Of a DNA stretch of 5,273 bases, positions 1 through 5,273 are shown piece after piece; the first letter of the stretch is position 1; each line of letters begins with the position of its first letter. Source of the DNA: Candidatus Caldarchaeum sp. (GTDB taxonomy: Archaea; Thermoproteota; Nitrososphaeria_A; Caldarchaeales; Caldarchaeaceae). The DNA lies in the NCBI GenBank assembly GCA_025054795.1, contig JANWZU010000050.1, positions 1-5,273 on the forward strand, in the 5' to 3' direction. The notes under the pieces are model-generated. The model worked only from the letters and a program-made list of their open reading frames with translations, did no database searches and was not told where the DNA came from. The translations under genes and the position numbers were made by a program.

Positions 1-200
1 TTTTTCGCAACGTAAAGCGCTCGGATGGGCGGCTTGGAAGAATGGAAAAGGTCGCCGGCGACGAGGACGAGTTTAGCGTGTTCGGCGACGATTCTTTCGA
101 CAGCCTCTTCGAAAACCTCGTAAACGTCTTCCTCACGCTCAACCAAGTCATACTGCCTGTATCCGAGATGTATGTCGGCGAGATGGGCTACGAGGACCAC
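1..200 (-). CDS. mre11: Mre11 nuclease, N-terminal 66 codons (partial, runs off left edge)
   Basis: This is the start of the Mre11 metallophosphoesterase, the nuclease subunit of the Mre11-Rad50 complex that processes DNA double-strand breaks. The gene has no stop codon inside the window. The translation begins M(V)VLVAHLADIHLGYRQY and continues to VAGDLFHSSKPP near residues 47-58. This gives the two N-terminal metal-binding phosphodiesterase motifs, D9-x-H11 and G49-D50-x-x-H53, spaced as in archaeal Mre11 (D8/H10 and D49/H52 in the Pyrococcus enzyme). The start is inferred to be GTG at 200-198. An in-frame TGA lies seven codons upstream and there is no other ATG, GTG or TTG between them. 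A weak GTGA ribosome-binding match lies at 207-210. The gene overlaps the 3' end of herA by 13 bp, which suggests translational coupling in one operon. The remaining nuclease motifs and the capping domain lie outside the window, so activity cannot be judged. The family call is very secure. Confidence 0.95.
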   Translation of the reverse strand, partial: MVLVAHLADIHLGYRQYDLVEREEDVYEVFEEAVERIVAEHAKLVLVAGDLFHSSKPPIRALYVAK

Positions 201-1813
201 TGCGGTTCACTTTTTTGTTTGAAACGCAGCCATTCTTGGCTCGCTTTTTCCATCTCCTCGGATTCTTTCAGCGATTCGTCGAGAAGCCTTTCAACGTCTA
301 TGTCGGCTCCTCCTTCAGCGCTTCTCCTTTTCCTCACCTTCACCACAGCCGGGATGCTGACGACCTCGCCGACTATGACGGCCTCGCCTCTGCCGAGGCT
401 GGGCAGGTCTTCCATCAGCTCGTGTCCAAGACTTTCAGACGATTCGACCACTGCCGTTTGGTCGACGGGGTTAGTTATCCTCATGATTATCTGGCTGTTG
501 CACTGGCTCAGAACATCTTGATGAACTTTGGAGGGCCTTTGGGTGACCAAGGTCAGAAAAACTCCGAATTTACGGCCTTCTGCCGCAATCTTCTTGATCA
601 CTCCACTGGAATATGTTTCTCCAGCGGATGGCGGCGGGATGAACCTGTGCGCCTCCTCTATGAACACGAAAACCGGGAACCTGAACCCGTTTTCTTCGGG
701 CTGCATCTTGACTTGGAAAACATCCTTGAGAACGAGGTAGGCGACGAGGTCCGCCTCCCGGTCGCTGAGGCCGGACAGGTCGATGACAGAAAGAGTTCTT
801 GGCCTTAGGACTTCCATGACGTCGAACCTCTCACCGCCGAGGATTGTCAGATCCTTGAGCTTTTCGATGTAGTTTACCGCCCGTGCCGCTGAGTCCTTGA
901 CGTCCTTCACAGCCCTGTCCGTGGTTTCTGAAATCTTCTCCAATTCGTTGACCAGCATGTCGATGGTCAGCTGCGAGGTTTGCTTAAGTTGTTTGAAAAC
1001 CTGAGAAACAACCTGTCTGATCCGGACGAAGTTTTCCTCGATCCCCGTGATGTAAAAGAGTTCTTGAAGCCTGAGGTCTTCTAAGCTGATTGAGAACGGT
1101 CGGATGTTCCTAGCTCCGAGAATCCTGCCTTCGCTCCGAGCAGCCCTGTAGACATATACTTTCCGAGAAAGCTCCGATGGCCACTCGCCAGTCTCAACGG
1201 AGAGCCTGACGTAGTCGGCGTGTGGGTCGAGAACGATTATTGTAGCGCCTTTCTCCAGCAGCTCCTCCATCAGAACTCCGGCTAGGTAGCTCTTTCCTGC
1301 GCCGGTCTGGGCGATGATGGCGAGATGTCGACGGAAGCCCGAAACGGACAACCCTATCTCTACATCCGGCCTCGTCGTCAAACATCCGACAACAATCCTC
1401 TTGCCTGGACCAGAGTAGATGTTTGAAAGCATGTGGTTGGGAGCCAGATAGACTTTAGTCCCCGGAGGTATTGAATACCTGACCCGTGTGTAGCCTGAGG
1501 AGGCTTCAGCTTCTCCCTGCTCGACGTAGGCGATGACATGGGCCTGTCTCCAGTGCTTGCATTCTTCGACGAACCTCTGTGTAAGTCGGGACAACACCTC
1601 GTAGTCGACCTCTTTTCGGAGGAGAGTGCTGTAGGATGCTACTCCTCGGACCTGAGCAACCACCAATCCCTCCTCCAGCGGTGCGACGACAAACTCCCAG
1701 CGGGGGACTTTGGACGAGAGCTGTGGATGAACGCTGAAAACAAACGAGGTCGGGCTGCTTTCACCCACGACTATGCCAACTTCGTCGAGCTGTTGTACTG
1801 GGGGAAGAACCAT
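188..1813 (-). CDS. herA: HerA bipolar DNA helicase/translocase, FtsK-HerA family ATPase
   Basis: HerA is a hexameric, ATP-driven DNA translocase that works with NurA nuclease to resect DNA ends alongside Mre11-Rad50. The protein has 541 residues. Residues 1-145 fit the N-terminal HAS-barrel, including the IVVGE strand at 14-18. The RecA-like ATPase core follows, with Walker A AQTGAGKS at 168-175, the conserved LDPHADY segment at 195-201, Walker B VFVFIEEAH at 381-389 carrying the acidic pair E386/E387, the EGRKFGV segment at 412-418 that holds the family's arginine, and a TQRPS sensor-like motif at 424-428. NPVDQ at 448-452 is another family signature. No key motif is missing. The ATG at 1813 is the first start after nurA. 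The preceding AGGAG abuts it with no spacer, which is unusual, but the next in-frame candidate, GTG at codon 16, would cut into the barrel. The gene follows nurA by 39 bp and overlaps mre11 by 13 bp. Confidence 0.96.
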   Translation of the reverse strand: MVLPPVQQLDEVGIVVGESSPTSFVFSVHPQLSSKVPRWEFVVAPLEEGLVVAQVRGVASYSTLLRKEVDYEVLSRLTQRFVEECKHWRQAHVIAYVEQGEAEASSGYTRVRYSIPPGTKVYLAPNHMLSNIYSGPGKRIVVGCLTTRPDVEIGLSVSGFRRHLAIIAQTGAGKSYLAGVLMEELLEKGATIIVLDPHADYVRLSVETGEWPSELSRKVYVYRAARSEGRILGARNIRPFSISLEDLRLQELFYITGIEENFVRIRQVVSQVFKQLKQTSQLTIDMLVNELEKISETTDRAVKDVKDSAARAVNYIEKLKDLTILGGERFDVMEVLRPRTLSVIDLSGLSDREADLVAYLVLKDVFQVKMQPEENGFRFPVFVFIEEAHRFIPPPSAGETYSSGVIKKIAAEGRKFGVFLTLVTQRPSKVHQDVLSQCNSQIIMRITNPVDQTAVVESSESLGHELMEDLPSLGRGEAVIVGEVVSIPAVVKVRKRRSAEGGADIDVERLLDESLKESEEMEKASQEWLRFKQKSEPQWSS

Positions 1814-1852
1814 CTCCTGAAAACAGCCCCTTCGCTGTGGTCTAAAAACTTT

Positions 1853-3184
1853 TCAATCAGGCGGCTCGGGCCAGGATCTCCTCGAAAGCTCGACAGGGCC
1901 GACCTGCTTCTCCAGCAGCTCAAGCAGCAACCGTACATCTGAACGCCGCAGCCTCGCGCGCCGGTCAGCCTCATACAGCCAAACATTGTAAACCTCCCTA
2001 CTTCCGTACAACTGTCTGAGGCACGAGACAACTTCGGAAAACTCCTCCACGTTCTTTAACGGCTCAGCTAGGTCAACTTCGAAAAACTTCTGAGACAGAC
2101 CAAGAGAACCGGCGGCGACATCGACCTTCAACGGATAGTCGTTGTTGTCAAACCGGATGTAGGTGGAGACGACAGCCGGCAGAAAACGCATTCTATTAAG
2201 CAGCCCATACATCTCAACAGCAGCATCCCCCGACAGCAAAAGCTTCCTCTCAACATACTCCTCGACGTTCTGCAAAGCATGAGAATGCTGGTCTCTCAGC
2301 CTAGATGAAGCACCGATAACAAGAGGCCTGCTAAACCCTGTATCAACACAGCATCTGCTCAAGATAAGCATGTCCGTTGTGTTGGCCGAAACCTGTTCCA
2401 CCAACGACTCGATTTTATCCAGCAAAGACCCATACTTGGCTTTCATGTTTCTCACTGTTTTGAGAGCTTTCACGGGGTTTCGGAAAGCTGCTGACAAAAC
2501 TGCTTCAACCGTCTGCATGTCTTCCGGCTCGATATATCCCATGGCCTTCAACTTGATAACTTCCGACCGATGCAGCAGAGAGAGTAGATAGTCCCGCAGC
2601 GAAGTGGAGGAGCTTACCTTGGCTACGGAGATGAGCATAACTTTGCGGGCAACCGCCTCGCTAACTAGTTTCTCCAACTCGGTCAAGAGGCGTAGAAGCC
2701 GCTTCCCAAAATCTCTGGGCGACCTAGAAGGAGTTATCAACGGCGTCGACAGCAAGCCGATCATGGAATCGTCTAGTAGCAGAACACTACCTTCGGGCAT
2801 CTGTTCGACGGCCTTCACGGCGACACGAAGCTCGAGCGTTTTCATCAGAAGCGTAGCGTATTTTTTGTCCGGAGGATATGCGAGGGCGCATTCGAAATCT
2901 CGGACATCGATTTGCGGGCCCACGGCGTAGGCTGAGGCGAAAACCAGCAACCCGCCGTTCGCAAGCCTAAACTTCAACAGTCCGCCGTCAACCGCCGCTA
3001 CCCGCTCAAACTCGGTGTAGTGCGTCGCGCTAAACGAAACCCACATTCTACGAGCACCGTCTACGAGTTCCTGCAAAAACCGCCCACTCCCCCCCGTGAA
3101 CTCGTCCTTCAATCTTTCAGCGTTGTCTTTCAACCATGAAACAAACAAATCAGCCACGTACGCCACAACAACACCATAGACCAT
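1853..3184 (-). CDS. nurA: NurA 5'-3' nuclease
   Basis: NurA is a manganese-dependent DNA nuclease that forms a complex with the HerA hexamer and degrades the 5' strand at DNA ends. The protein has 443 residues, in the size range of euryarchaeal NurA and longer than the Sulfolobus form. The first catalytic motif is VAAVDGG at 62-68 (D66), followed by a long beta strand. The second acidic motif is LLLDDS at 135-140 (D138/D139). ISVAKVSSS at 185-193 matches the later conserved lysine-serine segment. The YPLKVDVA stretch at 350-357 resembles the C-terminal acidic motif. The core is thus apparently complete. An in-frame TGA lies nine bases before the ATG at 3184, so the start cannot move upstream. 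No Shine-Dalgarno is seen at that ATG, and there is only a weak TATA-like TAAAGGTTA about 22 bases ahead, so the promoter is unresolved. It heads the nurA-herA-mre11 run. The call rests on motifs plus the adjacent herA. Confidence 0.92.
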   Translation of the reverse strand: MVYGVVVAYVADLFVSWLKDNAERLKDEFTGGSGRFLQELVDGARRMWVSFSATHYTEFERVAAVDGGLLKFRLANGGLLVFASAYAVGPQIDVRDFECALAYPPDKKYATLLMKTLELRVAVKAVEQMPEGSVLLLDDSMIGLLSTPLITPSRSPRDFGKRLLRLLTELEKLVSEAVARKVMLISVAKVSSSTSLRDYLLSLLHRSEVIKLKAMGYIEPEDMQTVEAVLSAAFRNPVKALKTVRNMKAKYGSLLDKIESLVEQVSANTTDMLILSRCCVDTGFSRPLVIGASSRLRDQHSHALQNVEEYVERKLLLSGDAAVEMYGLLNRMRFLPAVVSTYIRFDNNDYPLKVDVAAGSLGLSQKFFEVDLAEPLKNVEEFSEVVSCLRQLYGSREVYNVWLYEADRRARLRRSDVRLLLELLEKQVGPVELSRRSWPEPPD

Positions 3185-3302
3185 GCTACGTCAACAAATC
3201 ATAACCTTTACTCCTACACAGCGTGGATTTTGCTTGGGTTCTAGGAGTTTTTGGAGTTTCTGCTTGTTGGAATGATTCAAGCTATGCCATTCAAAAGGAA
3301 AG

Positions 3303-4019
3303 CTACAGTCCAATCTCTTTCCTCAAATCATCTCTGGACTTGAGCCAGTAAACTACCCGCCTGTCCTTGTAAACGTAAACCAGTGGAAGCCTGTGCTTTT
3401 CGGCCAAGGCGTAAAAAGCTATGCCGGCGGGCCTTGTCCCGGAGGTGCAGTCAAGAACGACTATGTAGTTTCTCATCAGCTCCGTCAGACTGTTTTCAAC
3501 CCTCTCCATCATTCTCTCTATGCTGTTCATCTCATTCACGGTAACTGACAGGAGTTTGATTCTACTCCACATCTTTTCACTCATGGCTGCTTGCCAGCTT
3601 TGCAGAGCTTCCGGAGTCGTGGCCACATACACGACGTCGAACTTGATGCCCTGTTCCGCCAGCAAGTTAATGGCTGTCTCAGTCTCCGACTCTCCTCCTT
3701 CATCACCTTTCATCCCCAGCAACCCGACATAGGCATATGGAATGCTGGCGCCTACGACAAAACAGAGAGTAGACTTTTGGACAAGCTCTGCGACGCCGTT
3801 TTTGTAGTCGATGATGCCTAGATGCGCCAAGGCGTCCAACCGGTTCTTCAACGTCGATTTGTTGACGTCTGATTCTCCGCCAAGCCCTTTGAGGATTTCG
3901 TTGAACCTTGCTTTTCCTCCCATCTTGGCTATCTCTAGCAAAACCATCAACCGAGATTTCGCAACTCTACCCGAACCTATCAAACCAACACGCCTGAGCT
4001 CATCAGCCTGCCCGACCAC
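3303..4019 (-). CDS. Winged-helix plus CARF-like domain protein, probable CRISPR-linked regulator
   Basis: The product has 238 residues in two parts. Residues about 20-82 look like a winged helix-turn-helix: helices around 22-34 and 38-46, a recognition-helix candidate NKSTLKNRLDALAHLG at 53-68, and a short wing ending about 82. Residues about 83-225 resemble a CARF/Rossmann-like ligand-binding domain. It opens with strand CFVVGASIP at 86-94, then has FDVVYVATTPEA at 127-138, strand IKLLSVTV at 154-161, and a hallmark VVLDCTSGTRP at 187-197 followed by a helix and strand LVYVY at 213-217. CARF domains bind cyclic oligoadenylates made by type III CRISPR Cas10. No nuclease domain is seen, so a transcriptional regulator is most likely. 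Csa3 regulators usually have the opposite domain order. The start is GTG at 4019, the first possible start after an upstream in-frame TGA, and is probably leaderless. It lies between the RAMP gene and nurA. The specific family is unresolved. Confidence 0.8.
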   Translation of the reverse strand: MVGQADELRRVGLIGSGRVAKSRLMVLLEIAKMGGKARFNEILKGLGGESDVNKSTLKNRLDALAHLGIIDYKNGVAELVQKSTLCFVVGASIPYAYVGLLGMKGDEGGESETETAINLLAEQGIKFDVVYVATTPEALQSWQAAMSEKMWSRIKLLSVTVNEMNSIERMMERVENSLTELMRNYIVVLDCTSGTRPAGIAFYALAEKHRLPLVYVYKDRRVVYWLKSRDDLRKEIGL

Positions 4020-4040
4020 ACTAAGAGGGCCACTGAGAAA

Positions 4041-4050
4041 ACTTATAATC
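4041..4050 (-). promoter_or_regulatory. Archaeal TATA box for the wHTH-CARF gene (leaderless promoter)
   Basis: Read on the minus strand the site is GATTATAAGT, with the core TTATAA at 4048-4043, preceded by purine-rich TTAGG that could serve as a BRE. The core lies 24-29 bases upstream of the GTG at 4019. Archaeal TATA boxes are centred about 26-27 bases before the transcription start, so transcription would begin at or within a base or two of the start codon. No Shine-Dalgarno is present between them, which agrees with a leaderless mRNA. This also implies that the gene can be expressed independently of the RAMP genes upstream. The site is predicted from sequence only. Confidence 0.6.
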
Positions 4051-4091
4051 CTAACGAATCAGAACGTCAAATTATCACCGAAGGCAACAAG

Positions 4092-4102
4092 TAAAAACCC
4101 GC
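4092..4102 (-). terminator. Possible T-tract terminator after the RAMP gene
   Basis: On the minus strand this reads GCGGGTTTTTA, a G-rich run followed by five T residues, starting 10 bases after the RAMP stop codon and upstream of the next gene's TATA box. Archaeal RNA polymerase can terminate at T-tracts without a hairpin, and the position at the end of an operon and before a new promoter fits. No convincing stem was found and five T residues is short, so this is a weak call. Confidence 0.3.
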
Positions 4103-4112
4103 ATTTCATGTT

Positions 4113-5030
4113 CTATTCTTTCTTCTTGAGGTAGCTGATAATTTCCGCCAGCTTTAGTTTTTCGCCGTGTTTGATTGGGTTGGCTAAAGCTTTCTTCCCT
4201 TGGTCTTTTTTGGGTTGCACTAGGTTGAAAATGCTTTCCGACGGTTTGACCAATCCCAGGCCGACGCTTTTTCTCCCGCCTATTTGAAGCCCAACTATCT
4301 GAACCCAGTCCAGAACCCCGGCCAAAAGCCGTGAGTCTGAGGCTCCGGGCTCAAGGTTGTCGGCCACAAACCGCAGCTTGAAGGATGAACCGACTGGAAG
4401 GGCTTCAACGTCGAAGAGGATGTTCTCTTTCACCGAGCCTGTCGCCCTGTCTATTCCGACTCCTGGCCTTGCTTCGACCGTCCTAGCTTCTTTCCCAACT
4501 ATGGTGTGGTGGAACCGTAGCTTCGAGGCGATGACGTGGTTTCCGAAAAGCCTGCCGATGGGGCAGTGGAGCGCAAGGTAATCGAGGGCCATGTCGGTTA
4601 AACTTTTTTCAACCGCTCCGCCTCCCCGCTCTATTTCCTCATAGCCCATGTCTCTCAACAAGAGTGTCAGCTCCTCTCTGCCGTGTTTCACGATTTTCGT
4701 CGGCTTTTCTCTCCCCATTAACACATCCCGCATCTCTTCCAAGTAGTTCCTGAACCTTTCATCACCCAGCTTAGGAACGTACCCGTTAGCGCCGTAGGCT
4801 TCAACAGCCAGCCTCTCTAAATCGTCGAGCAAGAGGGATGGAGCGAGTTTTTCAGCCAAACTCCTGAAACATCCTTTCCAAGTCGAGGACGGCACGATGA
4901 AAGAGCCGTCGTAAAGCCGCATGACTTCCAGCCGCGCCGACCCCGGTTCGTGCTCCCCGACGTGAACATGGGACTGTGAGACGAGTTCGATTTCAGCGAT
5001 TATCTTAGATGTTAGCTCGGCTAGATGCAT
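4113..5030 (-). CDS. Cas7-like RAMP protein of a type III CRISPR-Cas effector complex
   Basis: The 305-residue protein is a RAMP-superfamily RNA-binding subunit, expected to line the crRNA backbone of a type III (Csm/Cmr-like) effector. Visible family features in order are: the first beta strand IIAEIELVS at 10-18; the VPSSTWKG segment at 47-53, matching the family's PGSS-x-KG turn and helix; a long charged helical insert at about 60-145; HCPIGRLFG at 155-163, like the CP-x-C-x-LFG of Csm3/Csx7-type proteins but with the second Cys replaced by Gly; GVGIDRATG at 190-198; EALPVGSSF at 209-217; and the C-terminal glycine-rich loop GLQIGGRKSVGLG at 247-259. The catalytic Asp of Csm3 has no obvious counterpart in the segment 30-42 (GSARLEVMRLYDG), where Arg33 seems to align. 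A lysine-rich tail follows 270. ATG at 5030 has a good GAGGTG site 6 nt upstream and starts 3 nt after the preceding stop. Subtype (Csm3, Csm5, Csx7 or other) is not settled. Confidence 0.85.
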   Translation of the reverse strand: MHLAELTSKIIAEIELVSQSHVHVGEHEPGSARLEVMRLYDGSFIVPSSTWKGCFRSLAEKLAPSLLLDDLERLAVEAYGANGYVPKLGDERFRNYLEEMRDVLMGREKPTKIVKHGREELTLLLRDMGYEEIERGGGAVEKSLTDMALDYLALHCPIGRLFGNHVIASKLRFHHTIVGKEARTVEARPGVGIDRATGSVKENILFDVEALPVGSSFKLRFVADNLEPGASDSRLLAGVLDWVQIVGLQIGGRKSVGLGLVKPSESIFNLVQPKKDQGKKALANPIKHGEKLKLAEIISYLKKKE

Positions 5031-5033
5031 TTT

Positions 5034-5273
5034 CTACACCTCTACCTTTTCCAACATGTTTACGCCTGTGATCGGTGTCGAGCCATCGTGTAGCATTTTT
5101 GTTCCAACATATCGTAGCGCAGCTAGGGTCTCTCCAACGTCGCCGTAGACATTTTTGAGAGATGCTTTGACAACTGTGCCCGGGTTCTTGGCCTCAAACC
5201 GTGGCCTCAGTTGGCTTCTCATCATGTCCCAGCCGGCGTCGAAGGTAAAAGTTCGACCGTAAGCCTCATCGAC
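5034..5273 (-). CDS. C-terminal 79 residues of an unidentified gene, possibly another type III RAMP protein (partial)
   Basis: The reading frame is open from the right edge of the window to a TAG at 5036-5034, so it is the 3' end of a longer gene rather than a 63-residue ORF starting at the internal ATG pair near 5225. The visible part begins VDEAYGRTFTFDAGWDMM and ends TGVNMLEKVEV. The pattern NPGTVVKASL, then a helix (GETLAALRYVG), then a glycine-containing turn (DGSTPITGVN) and a closing strand LEKVEV would suit the C-terminal ferredoxin-like half of a RAMP (Cas7 or Cas5-like) subunit, in which a GxGxxxG-like loop precedes the last strand. The glycine loop is not canonical, however. Its close coupling to the Cas7-like gene (3 nt gap, shared ribosome-binding site) supports a role in the same complex. 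Identity is uncertain because only the tail is present. Confidence 0.5.
   Translation of the reverse strand, partial: VDEAYGRTFTFDAGWDMMRSQLRPRFEAKNPGTVVKASLKNVYGDVGETLAALRYVGTKMLHDGSTPITGVNMLEKVEV
5037..5042 (-). promoter_or_regulatory. Shine-Dalgarno site of the RAMP gene
   Basis: On the minus strand GAGGTG ends 6 nt before the ATG at 5030 and is complementary to the CACCTC of the archaeal 16S rRNA 3' end. It sits inside the last two sense codons (Glu-Val) of the upstream gene, so the two genes are almost certainly translated from one transcript. It is the only strong, well-spaced ribosome-binding site in the window and fixes the RAMP start. Confidence 0.8.

Noticed and set aside
42..808. 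Plus-strand ORFs of up to 197 codons opposite herA and mre11.
   Set aside because: They lie antisense to herA and mre11, whose motifs are clear, have no recognisable domain or ribosome-binding site, and no plus-strand gene is supported anywhere in the window.
1771..2031. Minus-strand ORF of 86 codons bridging the nurA end and herA start.
   Set aside because: It is a different frame of the nurA 3' end and herA 5' end, shows no family motif and is explained as a shadow of the two real genes.
3241..3260. Direct repeat of GGAGTTT in the region upstream of nurA as a regulator binding site.
   Set aside because: Two copies of a 7-mer 10 bases apart in low-complexity sequence, with no symmetry and no third copy, are not enough support.
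3269..3293. Short inverted repeat GAATG/CATTC between the wHTH-CARF gene and nurA, with a nearby T-rich run after the stop codon, as a possible terminator or operator.
   Set aside because: The stem is only 5 bp with a loop of about 13 bases, and the T-rich run (CTTTCCTTTT) lies before the stem rather than after it in the transcribed direction. Such a match is expected by chance.
3303..4019. R60-x5-H66 in the wHTH-CARF protein could be read as a HEPN RNase motif (R-x4-6-H), which would make it a Csx1/Csm6 effector.
   Set aside because: The two residues lie in the recognition-helix region of an N-terminal winged helix, there is no helical HEPN domain after the CARF part, and the protein ends shortly after the CARF domain.
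1..5273. CRISPR repeat array, tRNA genes, insertion sequences or integration sites.
   Set aside because: No regularly spaced direct repeats, tRNA-like cloverleaf, transposase motif or terminal inverted repeats were seen. Non-coding space is limited to gaps of 3, 93, 118 and 39 bases.

Overview
The window looks archaeal. It carries a nurA-herA-mre11 gene run, the archaeal DNA double-strand-break end-resection set. One gene appears to have a leaderless start 24-29 bases downstream of a TATA-like box, and another has an archaeal-type GAGGTG ribosome-binding site. Base composition is roughly balanced. A thermophile of the Thermoproteota/Aigarchaeota kind would fit, but that is a guess: there is no rRNA or other phylogenetic marker here. 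All six genes lie on the minus strand, so transcription runs from high to low coordinates.

Right part (5273 down to about 4113), probable edge of a type III CRISPR-Cas effector locus: the C-terminal end of a gene that enters from outside the window (possibly another RAMP protein), then after 3 nt a complete Cas7-like RAMP gene with its own Shine-Dalgarno sequence. No repeat array, cas1, cas2, cas6 or cas10 is visible inside the window.

Middle (about 4112-3303): a short intergenic region with a T-tract and a TATA-like box, then a gene starting with GTG. Its product has an N-terminal winged-helix DNA-binding domain and a C-terminal CARF-like domain, the fold that senses the cyclic oligoadenylates made by type III CRISPR complexes.

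Left part (3184-1): NurA nuclease, then HerA hexameric helicase/translocase 39 bp further on, then the first 66 codons of Mre11, which overlaps herA by 13 bp and runs off the left edge. A rad50 gene would be expected beyond the window.

How the genes may work together: Mre11(-Rad50) and HerA-NurA together resect double-strand breaks to produce 3' single strands for RadA-mediated recombination. The wHTH-CARF protein sits exactly between the CRISPR part and the repair part. It is positioned to be a cyclic-nucleotide-responsive regulator of the CRISPR genes, of the repair operon, or of both. That link is inferred from gene order and domains only.
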